Source: Auanema rhodensis (taxonomy: Eukaryota > Nematoda > Chromadorea > Rhabditida > Rhabditidae). Taken from it: a stretch of DNA of 64,000 nucleotides. Where the stretch lies: positions 14,430,501 to 14,494,500 of the forward strand of contig OZ059896.1 in assembly GCA_964057225.1 (NCBI GenBank), read 5' to 3'. Made by a program: the position numbers and the translations under genes. Below are positions 36,871-47,911 of the stretch, one piece after another (position 1 is the stretch's first letter; the number at the start of each line of letters is the position of its first letter). The notes beneath the pieces are model-generated. The model saw only the letters and a list, made by a program, of their open reading frames with translations, searched no databases and was not told the DNA's origin.

Positions 36871-38100
36871 CGTAGTACATCAGTAGAATGTTTCCACGTA
36901 ATTTCGTCTGAATTTCATTTGAGAAAAATAACAAGCTACGGGACTTACTCTTTAGAGATTTTGCAACAAAGGCAGTTTTTTTCAAAGGAATATTCATATA
37001 ACGCAAAAAAGTAGCAATTTTTTGAGCCATAATTAATCTATCTTCACCCAACACACCATGCTTTATAAAGAATGCATTGTTATATAGACTATCCATTTTA
37101 CAAAACCTAAACAGTCAAAATTTATATTTTTCTTTCCTTCTTTTTTTGAATATACAACATAAAGACAAACTGAGCACGTACCAAGTGATCGGAGCAAACT
37201 GAGATATCTCGTACTTGTATCGTTCAGGAACGATTTCTCTCGTATAATCTTTTCTTAATGCTTCTGATAGTCTTTCTATAGTACATTGGTAATCACTTTT
37301 TGAGCAATCGAAACATGTGGCATTACGAATATCACTTCCACTATAAATAACATAAATGGTTTATAATATATGTAGACTACACTTTTTAAATGAATATGCT
37401 AAAGATGTTATTTTTATACTCACGCAATGCATTTTGTTACGAAATTGCTGAGAAAACGTTCCAATGGGTCCCGAACAACTATTAAACTTTTGAAGTTGAA
37501 GTTCTCGAAAACTTTTTCCAAATCCGAATAATTTCGATACTCATTTCGACGTCGACATGGCCTGAAACACTGAATATACAAGGACAATGAATTGCGCTTA
37601 CCTTACAGACATCCACTCCGATGCTGTACTTGGTTGGTTTTCAAAGTATTCATCAGAATCGTATAAATAGCATATCAAACTTCTCATGATACTTGACATA
37701 ACTTCGGGAATAGCACAATATGCTAATTTATATTCAGGGACAACCTTATAATAATTTTTAAATTACTCCAAAAAAAAAACAAGTACTTGGAATTCTTGAA
37801 AAATAGCTTGGAATGGGGGAACTGCTGCCTTCATTTTGCCTGTTGAAAATATTTTAAAGAGAAACTCATAAATTTTTCACCTGGATCACTTCTAACATTG
37901 TAAATATTTTTTCTAACTTCTTGTGTGTAGTCAAAAATTTCGCGTAAAACAACGCTTTCTTCACGATTAGAGAAATAATGTAAAATTCCATATAATATAC
38001 CGATATAAATTAAAACATGGGGCAGGTAATTAATCCAAAATTTTTTTTGAATAAAGAATAGAAGACTCATGATGATAGGCAAATCTAGAAACACTGCCAA
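36759..38100 (-). CDS. Carbohydrate sulfotransferase paralogue D
   Basis: Seven exons join in frame. An alternative start Met lies ten codons in (38,070). The product has a signal anchor (INYLPHVLIYIGILYGILHY), a stem (EVRKNIYN), the CYLY exon (LAYCAIPEVMSSIMRSLICY then LYD), the intact 3'-phosphate-binding motif VVRDPLERFLSNFVTKC, a C-x2-C pair (CFDCSKSDYQC), YEISQFAPITW, and a last exon ITWKHSTDVLRTK...LLSMLNEIYHVDYAIFGY. It shares exon borders and landmark order with copies A and E but is clearly diverged from both. Both PAPS segments look usable, so an active Golgi enzyme is plausible; acceptor unknown. Its last exon is inside the 34.3/36.7 kb inverted repeat. Confidence 0.8.
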
Positions 38101-38476
38101 CGAAATAGAAGAGTTCGAAAGTCAAACAGCACAAAATAGTTTTAATGAACAAAAACTGAACCTTTCTCTTGAAAATACCATCAATGTATGAAATTCACGT
38201 TCTAAAAGTCTTTGCTACGTTTGCTGATTTTAATCACACTCCGGTATTGGTGTTTCAAGATGATGTTTGCCCCATCTTTAAAACTATCGAAATCTGCGAA
38301 AGATCTGCGTAACAGCAACCTTTCAATCTTTTAAAATGCATTTCAATTGTCTCATAAAATATTGTTCAATTTTAACAATATTCATATGTATAATAAAATC
38401 ATTGTTCACATGCTAACAAATACAATACTAAAAAATGCACATAATTTGCTTCAAGAAAGTGAAGAAATAAGAATGC

Positions 38477-39787
38477 TTATATAATGTTATTAAAAATTTC
38501 TTCCAAATATTTAGGTCCAGATAAGGTAAAATTAAACGTAAGCAGATCGTACTTGTATATACTCCTAAGAGTTTCTTCTACAACTGAATCGGAAAGTTGC
38601 TGTTGTATGTTGTATTTGATGTAGAGTTCTTTAGCGGTACTCGCTATTTGGTCAGTTATATTTTCATCTAAATGAGTAAATAATTATAATAACGGTCTTT
38701 TCAACAGTACATACTCTTTAAATAATCAACGATAACACCTGATAGACTAGTCGGCAAATTTCTCTGAAAGTACTTGGTCAGTTTGTTTATCATTGGCATT
38801 CTCTCTTGAGGTGAAATTCCATATCGCACAAAGTATAGATTTGGACTTTGAGCAACTAATAGACAATTCCTATAATGAGTTGAGAACCTAACTAGAACAC
38901 TTTAAAGAGTTAATACCAGACTTGAGGATAAAATTTAGTTAAATCGTTCAAACCAACTGTTGTCATTGGATCACTTGTTACAGGATTAGAAATATTTTTC
39001 TTAAGATTTTCAACAAAACATCCAAGATTTCCTTTGGGGCAGCCAAAGCATATAGAATTAGTTGTTGCTCTATAAAGCATATACCGTTTGAAAAATCATT
39101 AGTAAATAGAGATGATACTGTAGACAATGTGTAGAATAAGCCAAAAAAAATCGGAGAAATGGTTCTGTGTACACCACTAAACTGTTAAAAACATTGCTCT
39201 GGAAATGCTTAGCAACATCTTCAATACGATAAAACTCATTAAGATTTTTGCATTTTCTAAAATTATCAAATAGAGTTTTTTATAAACTAGTTAAACCTGT
39301 TTTTATTATAATTTACTTCTCCTTTCAACATTTGCTCATTATACTGAGTAGCATCATACAAATAACAAAAGCCCGCTTCTAGTACATACTCATAAGTTCC
39401 ATGTATAATGCAATATGATATTTGAAGTTCAGCAGAAGCCTGAAGTGATTAATTCTTATTAGTTAAGAATGCTAAATTTTCATACTCTATAGTATTGAGA
39501 ACGATTTTGATATGGAGCATATGGAAATGTTTTGATATCTTATAACAAATTTCATTGAAGGGCTTTTTTATACATATAACAGTACCTGCTGTTAGCAAAA
39601 CTTCCTGAATGTTTTGCTCAATTTCCTTTTTAGTTCGAATATTTTCTATCGATAACAATTGAAACATTAATATAAACAAAACACAAAACAATAGACAATA
39701 GACTCCATACTGCTTGCGAAAACTACTCAGTGATACTGGAAAGTGATCCGAGCGATCCAGCTTAGAATATCTAGCGCAAGTTACCAT
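38477..39787 (-). CDS. Sulfotransferase-like protein C with degenerate PAPS motifs
   Basis: Mirror copy of gene F, with which it appears identical. Spliced like F it gives MVTCARYSKLDRSDHF, a signal anchor (YCLLFCVLFILMFQLL), a stem, the exon ISYCIIHGTYEYVLEAGFCY followed by LYD, and VVYTEPFLRFFLAYSTHC where active members have VVREP..RF.S. So the Arg and Ser that bind the 3'-phosphate, and the PKVxST-like 5' segment, are all replaced, although the cysteines (FCYLYD, STHC, CFGCPKGNLGC) and all exon borders are kept with no stop or frameshift. I infer a folded but probably inactive paralogue. No difference from F was noticed, so one copy may be an assembly duplicate. Confidence 0.7.
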
Positions 39788-40264
39788 AATCTGTAGATGA
39801 TATTGTCTCAAAGTTAAACAAATTTGTATAGAAATTTTCAAAAATTGCAACGGGTAGCAACAGCAGGCCACAACTCAATGGCACGGACAAACTTCAGGGA
39901 AAGTAATATGGAAATCGACTGGAAATAAAGAAAGAAAACTATGCAAGTAACGAATTCATAAGATTTAGATGAATATCCTAAACTTGTAATTAATACATTG
40001 TTTAACCTCATTTCTCTTTGATTTTTAGCCGATCGTAATATCTACACTAACCATTCAATGTTATACAATTATAAAAATATGGTTGAATAATTATCAAATG
40101 CATATTCAGTGAGCTGTTGTTCATAATCATCTTTGAGAAGGAAACAGAATAATTTTGTATCTATCACAGCTTCAGTTTCTTTTTGAGAATACTGAAGAGC
40201 TGACTACATATATCATAGTTTGAATATACCAACATTCTGTTAGAGGCCGTTGGGATATGGGAAG

Positions 40265-40625
40265 TTTTTGCGCAACATTTCATCTTAAAAGTTAATTATT
40301 GTTTTTACAATATTTTCAGAGACTTAAATGCTTAGAAGCTCAATTATATGTTGTTAACTTTAGATAAGTAATTCAGCATGATTAGCATATTTCATTTTAC
40401 GTGAAAATTTTCACGTTTCGTTCATCACCTACCGCACTTTTGCTTTATGATACCTATATCCGACTTATTGAATACGTGATTTTCACGTGATTTTCATGTG
40501 ATTTTCACGTGATTTTCATGTCATTTTCGCGTGATTTTTAAAATACATGAGATTTTAAAATTAAATAGAAACTATTCGCTAACTTTTTTTTCTCCCGCGT
40601 ATCTGATTTTTAGATATATTTCATT
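40265..40625. repeat. Repeat X, copy 2
   Basis: Same orientation as copy 1 (35,117) and reverse of copy 3 (42,879-43,239). It keeps the full tandem array of 11-base TGATTTTCACG-like units (about 40,475-40,540) and matches copy 3 exactly where compared. Confidence 0.85.
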
Positions 40626-40785
40626 CTGTGACTACACGAAGACGGTGTTGATCTCTAAAAATAAGCCGAGAATCCATTATGTATCTTCCAAACTTTCTCT
40701 TTCAAAGTCGCTCAAATTGAAAAAGAAAGCTTCATTTCAGCTTATACATGTTTTACATACAAGTTCTTAATTATAAATCTATATA

Positions 40786-40846
40786 CCAGCTTTCCATTTC
40801 TGGAACATTAAATTCAAAAGCCTCAAAGTCTTATATTTATAAATCA
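40786..40846 (-). pseudogene. Short reverse fragment of the sulfotransferase A last exon
   Basis: Read on the minus strand it gives TATAAATATAAGACTTTGAG followed by the codons for AFEFNVPE and a GGAAAGCTGG end, matching 33,935-33,992 with a few changes. Only about 60 bases remain. Confidence 0.7.
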
Positions 40847-41267
40847 GTGTTCTATTTCTTTTAATCATTAGCAAATTCTTTGTTTGAAATTGCTACAGGG
40901 ACCTTCCAGTTGTCAAAAATGAGTCATTTGACAAAATAAAATTAAAAAATAGGTCAAAAATTTGTTTTTTTTCTCTTAGATCAGGATTAAGTTCTTTAAT
41001 ATTTTTCGCAACTCTTATGATTTCCTTCACTAGTAATTGCTAATTGACATATCCTTTCGATGAACTACTTTCCGTTCTTTGATTTGTAAAATTTTAGATT
41101 AGTTTTAGATAATAATAAACACATTACAAGTTTTCTTTTTCTCAAAAAAATTCAAAGAAGACATCAAAAACGCTTTCGTGGCTGCTATATAGTTCTCTAG
41201 CAAAACATCTAACATTGAACGTGCAATCAGCTTCTTTTAAATATTCCGATCTCTAAACTTCTTAATT

Positions 41268-42643
41268 ATGGCAATGAGAAGTGCTGCAATTAATTTTGAT
41301 TGCAAATTCTTATGGATATTTTTTATTTCGGCTATTGTTTTTTATATATTAGTCTACCCATCAAGCCCTGGCGATATTACAGATGTTTTAAATTTCACAC
41401 ACAGAGTTCGTAAAAACTTTAAAAAAGCTCTTGCTGACTCAGGTAAATTTATTTTATAAATTAGCATTGTACGTGTGTTGTTTTAGAACTCAGAAATAAG
41501 AAAATTCCACTTTTCTCTAACTTTACCGAGTCATTTAGAGTAAGTCAACAGCTGGATAATAACTTTTCAACTTTATATATAGATAGCCAATGATTACAAG
41601 CTTGCTCATTGTGCTTATCCAACAATTATCTCCAGTATGATGGAGAACATGATGTGTTATCTATATGACAATGAATTATTTGCATCTTCGGGAAATATGA
41701 TAACCGGAGGCTGGAGGACAAGCGGGTACGTTAAAGCATATTCAACATACCCAACTGACCATTACTCTACAGAGCCTGTAAAAACAGAAACGAATATAAC
41801 TATTACAAAGACACAGTCAAGCATCTTCCATTTGGTTTCAACACAACAATGCTTATACGTGAACCTCTGTCCAGATTTTTTAACGCTTTCATGCATATTT
41901 GCATATAGTAATATCGGAATTTTTTTAATATCTTTAAATATAATTACTTTACAGTGAACCAGGATTAACACGTAGGGAAAACTGTTTCAATTGCGCAAAA
42001 AGATCTCCAAACATCATGGGATGTGTTCTTGAAAACTTGGCGAAACAGCTAGAACTTGGAACTTCTTATGTAGGCGATAATCGACCTTTTGCTTATGAAC
42101 TTTCACACATGGCTCCGTATACATGGTATTGTTTACAATTAATTTATAAAGTTAACTCAACTCATAAACAACCGTATAGATATATCACTACAAGGAAATG
42201 AATTATCATTCACGTGAACTCTACGTCAAATGTAATTATATCATTTACAGGTTTTGTAATATTCGCAACATATACGATCGAACATACTTTATCCAATATA
42301 ACACTGAAAGTGAATCAGCAAATGAGATATCAATGAAAAGAATTCTGTCAATTTTGGATTTTTTGGGAGTCGAGCGATGGAAGCTCAAGTACATTAGTAC
42401 AGAAATGCAATGTAAGATGTTGCACTAGCAATTAATCTATTATTCTATTCTGCTTCCAGCTCGAGAAAATACTTGGAGCTATACCTATAGACAATTAAGA
42501 ACCAGTGGTAAATTAGATTTTATGAATGAAATCAGAACAAACCAGACGTTATTTAATATGCTTTTAAATATATACGCAAGTGATTATGCTATATTCGAAT
42601 ATCCAATACCATCTAACGATGCTCCTGAGTTATTCCTATTATA
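41268..42643 (+). CDS. Carbohydrate sulfotransferase paralogue E
   Basis: Eight exons join in frame. Signal anchor: FLWIFFISAIVFYILVY; stem THRVRKNFKKALAD. The catalytic part includes LAHCAYPTIISSMMENMMCY then LYD, ITGGWRTS, the 3'-phosphate segment MLIREPLSRFFNAFMHIC, CFNCAKRSPNIMGC, YELSHMAPYTW, IRNIYDRTYFIQYN, and the terminal LFNMLLNIYASDYAIFEYPI. Compared with A and D the R-E-P-x-x-R part is present but the motif Ser is Asn, and the 5' segment lacks Lys, so activity may be reduced. The pseudogene B (35,691-36,526) is its deleted inverted copy, and gene F follows 1.07 kb downstream on the same strand. Confidence 0.8.
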
Positions 42644-43716
42644 GTCAGTTTTAAATAAAAAATATCTCAATATTTTTTTAAATCTGTTGATTTTGAAATA
42701 ATAACGTAAAGACTTTTTTAACCAATAATATTATACGATCAACTTAAAATCAGATAAATGGAAGAAGAAGAAAACTCATGTTTTTCTTGCTCTCGTCAAA
42801 ATAACATGAAGAATTTTGAGAAAAAGAATAATGTAACATGTTTTTTTAATTTACGTAAATGCTTTTATGTAAACTCCTAATGAAATATATCTAAAAATCA
42901 GATACGCGGGAGAAAAAAAAGTTAGCGAATAGTTTCTATTTAATTTTAAAATCTCATGTATTTTAAAAATCACGCGAAAATGACATGAAAATCACGTGAA
43001 AATCACATGAAAATCACGTGAAAATCACGTATTCAATAAGTCGGATATAGGTATCATAAAGCAAAAGTGCGGTAGGTGATGAACGAAACGTGAAAATTTT
43101 CACGTAAAATGAAATATGCTAATCATGCTGAATTACTTATCTAAAGTTAACAACATATAATTGAGCTTCTAAGCATTTAAGTCTCTGAAAATATTGTAAA
43201 AACAATAATTAACTTTTAAGATGAAATGTTGCGCAAAAACTTCCCATATCCCAACGGCCTCTAACAGAATGTTGGTATATTCAAACTATGATATATGTAG
43301 TCAGCTCTTCAGTATTCTCAAAAAGAAACTGAAGCTGTGATAGATACAAAATTATTCTGTTTCCTTCTCAAAGATGATTATGAACAACAGCTCACTGAAT
43401 ATGCATTTGATAATTATTCAACCATATTTTTATAATTGTATAACATTGAATGGTTAGTGTAGATATTACGATCGGCTAAAAATCAAAGAGAAATGAGGTT
43501 AAACAATGTATTAATTACAAGTTTAGGATATTCATCTAAATCTTATGAATTCGTTACTTGCATAGTTTTCTTTCTTTATTTCCAGTCGATTTCCATATTA
43601 CTTTCCCTGAAGTTTGTCCGTGCCATTGAGTTGTGGCCTGCTGTTGCTACCCGTTGCAATTTTTGAAAATTTCTATACAAATTTGTTTAACTTTGAGACA
43701 ATATCATCTACAGATT
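42644..43716. other. Spacer E-F with repeat X copy 3
   Basis: Entirely made of DNA repeated elsewhere in the cluster: 42,644-42,878 matches (reversed) 35,457-35,690, and 42,879 onward matches (reversed) the left arm, including repeat X (42,879-43,239). No gene. Confidence 0.7.
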
Positions 43717-45046
43717 ATGGTAACTTGCGCTAGATATTCTAAGCTGGATCGCTCGGATCACTTTCCAGTATCACTGAGTAGTTTTCGCAAGCAGTATGGA
43801 GTCTATTGTCTATTGTTTTGTGTTTTGTTTATATTAATGTTTCAATTGTTATCGATAGAAAATATTCGAACTAAAAAGGAAATTGAGCAAAACATTCAGG
43901 AAGTTTTGCTAACAGCAGGTACTGTTATATGTATAAAAAAGCCCTTCAATGAAATTTGTTATAAGATATCAAAACATTTCCATATGCTCCATATCAAAAT
44001 CGTTCTCAATACTATAGAGTATGAAAATTTAGCATTCTTAACTAATAAGAATTAATCACTTCAGGCTTCTGCTGAACTTCAAATATCATATTGCATTATA
44101 CATGGAACTTATGAGTATGTACTAGAAGCGGGCTTTTGTTATTTGTATGATGCTACTCAGTATAATGAGCAAATGTTGAAAGGAGAAGTAAATTATAATA
44201 AAAACAGGTTTAACTAGTTTATAAAAAACTCTATTTGATAATTTTAGAAAATGCAAAAATCTTAATGAGTTTTATCGTATTGAAGATGTTGCTAAGCATT
44301 TCCAGAGCAATGTTTTTAACAGTTTAGTGGTGTACACAGAACCATTTCTCCGATTTTTTTTGGCTTATTCTACACATTGTCTACAGTATCATCTCTATTT
44401 ACTAATGATTTTTCAAACGGTATATGCTTTATAGAGCAACAACTAATTCTATATGCTTTGGCTGCCCCAAAGGAAATCTTGGATGTTTTGTTGAAAATCT
44501 TAAGAAAAATATTTCTAATCCTGTAACAAGTGATCCAATGACAACAGTTGGTTTGAACGATTTAACTAAATTTTATCCTCAAGTCTGGTATTAACTCTTT
44601 AAAGTGTTCTAGTTAGGTTCTCAACTCATTATAGGAATTGTCTATTAGTTGCTCAAAGTCCAAATCTATACTTTGTGCGATATGGAATTTCACCTCAAGA
44701 GAGAATGCCAATGATAAACAAACTGACCAAGTACTTTCAGAGAAATTTGCCGACTAGTCTATCAGGTGTTATCGTTGATTATTTAAAGAGTATGTACTGT
44801 TGAAAAGACCGTTATTATAATTATTTACTCATTTAGATGAAAATATAACTGACCAAATAGCGAGTACCGCTAAAGAACTCTACATCAAATACAACATACA
44901 ACAGCAACTTTCCGATTCAGTTGTAGAAGAAACTCTTAGGAGTATATACAAGTACGATCTGCTTACGTTTAATTTTACCTTATCTGGACCTAAATATTTG
45001 GAAGAAATTTTTAATAACATTATATAAGCATTCTTATTTCTTCACT
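42879..45046 (+). repeat. Large inverted repeat, right arm (repeat X copy 3 plus gene F)
   Basis: Reverse complement of 38,458-40,625, same length. Unlike the left arm it is continuous at its inner end with the E spacer, so here E, X and F form one uninterrupted unit. This is probably the parental arrangement. Confidence 0.9.
43717..45027 (+). CDS. Sulfotransferase-like protein F with degenerate PAPS motifs
   Basis: About eight exons. The early splice pattern is not obvious. The unspliced frame runs on to 44,055, but removing two introns (GTACTG...TATAAG and GTATGA...TTCAG) joins LLTA to DIKTFPYAPYQNRSQYYR and ASAELQISYCIIHG, which lines up with the NYFPYKSN and KLSYC region of gene A. Later parts are KCKNLNEFYRIEDVAKHFQS, VVYTEPFLRFFLAYSTHC, CFGCPKGNLGC, FYPQVWNCLLVAQSPNLYFV, and SIYKYDLLTFNF near the end. 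No stop or frameshift interrupts it, so it seems maintained. Loss of R-E-P-x-x-R-x-x-S and of the PKVxST-like segment argues against PAPS binding. Gene C is its mirror copy. Confidence 0.75.
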
Positions 45047-45994
45047 CATCGTTTTTTCAGTATATGAAATGTATCATACTCTATTGAATGAATTGTTTTC
45101 GAATATTAACTAAAAGCATATATTTTCCCCTTCAGTGAACATTTCGTCTCTGTTCTGTTATTTAGAACAATCGTTTTAGAATATAACTTTCTCTTTCTTA
45201 TTTTATACAATCCTACTCTCATATGTATGGCTTCAATTCGATTAGATTTTACAAGTTGATATATTTTTATTGCTATATATAAAGATATATATATATATAT
45301 ATATATAATTACTTCTGTATGTAAAACTGTAAGAGCCTTGTTTGTGTATGTCATGAGATCTGCACAGCATCCCTCTCGAAATTCAGAATGGAATATACCT
45401 GAACTCATCCAATCATTTTTCTGTCCTTTAATTCTTCTTATCTTCATTGTTGATATGTTATTCTTATTCAACTATTCCTATAATTTAAATAATGCTGCAA
45501 CAACAAGAGCTTTAGAAGATATCAAAGAATATACCACATTACATGAGGTAATATATTTATTCAAATTCAATTAGTTGAAATTCCTCATTTCAGAAGTTTT
45601 GAAGACTATTGTTCTTTGGTAAAGATAGTATGTACGAGAACATGTAATATGTCTGTATATTTTCTTTAAATATTCGTTCGATAAATGTTTTTTATAATAT
45701 TGTTAATCATAATGAGGTTATCTTCTTCAAAATTTCTTTCAACTAGCACATTCAAGATTGCTAGAAACAGGTTCTTCCTAATCGATATAGCACAAGTCGA
45801 GTCGGTTGCGATTGAAAACGATCATAATCTTTGAAAAATTAGTTTGTGAAGCTGATAGCTTTATTTTTATTGATTAGTACTGTTTTAATAATTTTTTGAT
45901 ATTCTTATGTTTCCTGGACTAGAGTTTAAATTTTGAATATATTAATTCATTATTTAGTTCGAAAGAGTTTAATTCTGTGATTGAATCGAAAATC
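45028..45994. other. Spacer between sulfotransferase cluster and ANKS3-like gene
   Basis: Contains the end of the inverted repeat (45,046), a TA microsatellite (about 45,285-45,307) and the small candidate gene at 45,353. The rest is AT-rich. Confidence 0.5.
45353..45602 (+). CDS. Small single-pass membrane protein or sulfotransferase N-terminal relic
   Basis: MRSAQHPSRNSEWNIPELIQ leads into a hydrophobic segment (SFFCPLILLIFIVDMLFLF) and a polar stem (NNAATTRALEDIKEYTTLHE). A GTAATA...TTTCAG intron then leads to KF and a stop, about 68 residues in all. The layout (short cytoplasmic tail, anchor, stem) is that of the first exon of its sulfotransferase neighbours and it sits at the cluster edge, so I suspect a relic with the catalytic exons lost. 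Direct similarity is weak, and a real short membrane protein is possible. Confidence 0.35.
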
Positions 45995-47694
45995 ATGTCT
46001 GGTAGAGTTCGTTTTTCGGAGGAAAGACCCGGTGTTGCCTATCTCCCAACTCAATTAGCTCCACCACCCCCATCTACTGGATTGGTTGCCGAACTCTTCG
46101 GGCGACCTATGCCTCCTCTTCACGTTGAAACTAATTTTGAGATGGATCCTTTTACAGCTGCTAGCATAGGAGATTCAAAGTTGATTGCAGTAAGTACTAT
46201 AGCAGTCCTTTTATGGAGTAAAATAAAGAAATTCCCATCATGTTTAAGCTCTTATTAAAAAAACAGCCAAGTATTGTCAGTGTGAAGAATCGATCCTCGT
46301 GGACTCCATTACTTTATGCAGCCTATTTAGGCCACCATCCTGTTTGTACAATATTGTTGGATAATAATGCTCAGGTATATTTCAGTTTATTCATCAGATA
46401 TATATGAAGTGGTATTTATTATCAGGTTGATGAGTGTAATCGTCGAGGTCAAACAGCTCTTATGCTGGCATCTGCCTGTGGAAATAAAGAGGTATTTTTT
46501 AAAGCTTTCTATAGTTCTTATAACAATTTTTTATCAGGTTGTCAGAGTTTTACTGGAACGCGAAGCAAATACTAGTAGAACAGATCGATTTGGTAGACAG
46601 GCTCTGCATTATGCCGCAAATTGCAGTCAAAACGATGTACGTTTCATTACTTTTACCGATTTAAAATAATTAATATTTTAGGTGATAGATCTTTTATTAG
46701 CAGCACGTGCCGATCCTAATGCTGTAGATGATGAGGGAATGACGCCTGTTCTCGAAGCATGTATGTCTGGACATGAACTAACTATAATTAGCTTATTGGA
46801 AAAGGTTAGATCTATTCAAACTATGCAAATAAATTTTTTTTAATAGGGAGGCGATGTTTACATTAGAAACTGTAGAGGTGAAGATGGCATGACACTAGCT
46901 GGTGATAATGCTAAAATTCAGCGGTTGATTCGTGAAAAGAAAAGAGAAAGAAGCGAAGCTGTATCCGCAGGAGTTAGTGGATTTGTAGTTGGTAAGATAT
47001 AAATATGTCAAAGTTTTCTTAGAAATTCCTCATTCTCAGAACCTGCATCTGCATCTCGTGAACCAGGATCTTTAGAAGAATTGCTCGAACGTATGAACCT
47101 TGGACGATATTATCCTCGTCTTCGGCAAGAAAATTTGGATCTGAATCTTTTCTTTTCATTGACGGAAAAGGTAAATTACTAAAATAAAAACATTTTCAGT
47201 GTTTATGATTTCTTAGGATTTGGATGAAATGGGTGTGGCATATGGACCAAAGAAGAGAATGTTGTCGGTTATAGAAAGATATCGATCCACTGGAAAAGTT
47301 ATAATAGAAAGCTATGAAAATGTATCTATAAAACAACCACAACAACTAGCTCCGTCGCCTCATTACGTATGCAATTTAGGAATTTAAGATGAAATTACTT
47401 AAGCATTCATAGGCTCCCGCTGCTTTATCACCATCTTCTCTACCTGGAACCCGGGATGAACAGTCTGAATTGAAAAGCAGTTTACGATATATTTTTGACC
47501 AAAACGAGCAAACTAAGCAATTTGCTATGGAATCCTTGGGACACCTTCATGGTGGATCCGACAATGAACGGTATATCCTTCAACTCGCAAAAGACGGCTA
47601 ATTCAAAAAGCTTTTTAGATTACGCCCACTACTTACAGCCATTATAGATGGAATGGAAAAAATTTCCACTAGAATAGCTCGTCACGCACTGTAA
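45995..47694 (+). CDS. ANKS3: Ankyrin-repeat and SAM-domain protein, ANKS3-like
   Basis: About nine exons give about 430 residues. A Pro-rich N-terminus (LAPPPPSTG) precedes five ankyrin repeats: DPFTAASIGDSKLIA, SWTPLLYAAYLGHHPVCTIL, GQTALMLASACGNKEVVRVL, GRQALHYAANCSQNDVIDLL and GMTPVLEACMSGHELTIISL. A linker leads to a SAM domain (SLEELLERMNLGRYYPRLRQ, LDLNLFFSLTEKDLDEMGVA, GPKKRMLSVIERY). The C-terminus (GMEKISTRIARHAL) is helical. The repeat order, the TAASIG start and the SAM match ANKS3, a ciliary adaptor that links ANKS6/NEK8-type complexes through SAM polymerisation. The nematode protein lacks the long linker of the mammalian one, so it is shorter. Confidence 0.85.
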
Positions 47695-47911
47695 GAGATC
47701 GTCAATAGAATTAAAAGTTTTCTTTGTACATGCCAATAATTAATTAAAACAATAAAAATAAGAGATCTTTTCCCTACAATCATTTGTAAAATACAACCAA
47801 TATATTCGAAAATCCGTAAATGAGATCTGATATGAAGCTATAGCTAAGAGTTAACACAAGGGTATGTGCAATTATACAAATATAATGTTGAATGATGAAC
47901 TCAACAATATC

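Larger units (their letters stand above)
38458..40625 (-). repeat. Large inverted repeat, left arm (gene C plus repeat X copy 2)
   Basis: 2,168 bases whose reverse complement is 42,879-45,046; the two arms have exactly the same length by landmark positions. Every segment I compared reads identically, including a 140-codon open frame (39,449-39,871 against 43,633-44,055). The outer end is AGTGAAGAAATAAG; the inner end is the end of repeat X. Confidence 0.9.
39788..41267. other. Centre of the inverted duplication
   Basis: Holds the outer part of the left arm, repeat X copy 2 (40,265-40,625), a reverse fragment of the gene A last exon (40,786-40,846) and the 5' flank of gene E. The stretch 41,075-41,135 resembles 34,490-34,560 (AGATAATAATAAACA, TTACAAGTTTTC), so gene-flank DNA was copied too. 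No intact gene. Confidence 0.6.

Noticed and set aside
35117-40625. LTR retrotransposon bounded by repeat X copies in direct orientation
   Set aside because: The 5-kb interior encodes sulfotransferases, not gag or pol. X lacks TG...CA ends and a primer-binding site, and the third copy is inverted.
43633-44055. 140-codon unspliced frame as the true first exon of gene F
   Set aside because: Its second half has no match to the family; removing two introns restores alignment with genes A and E.
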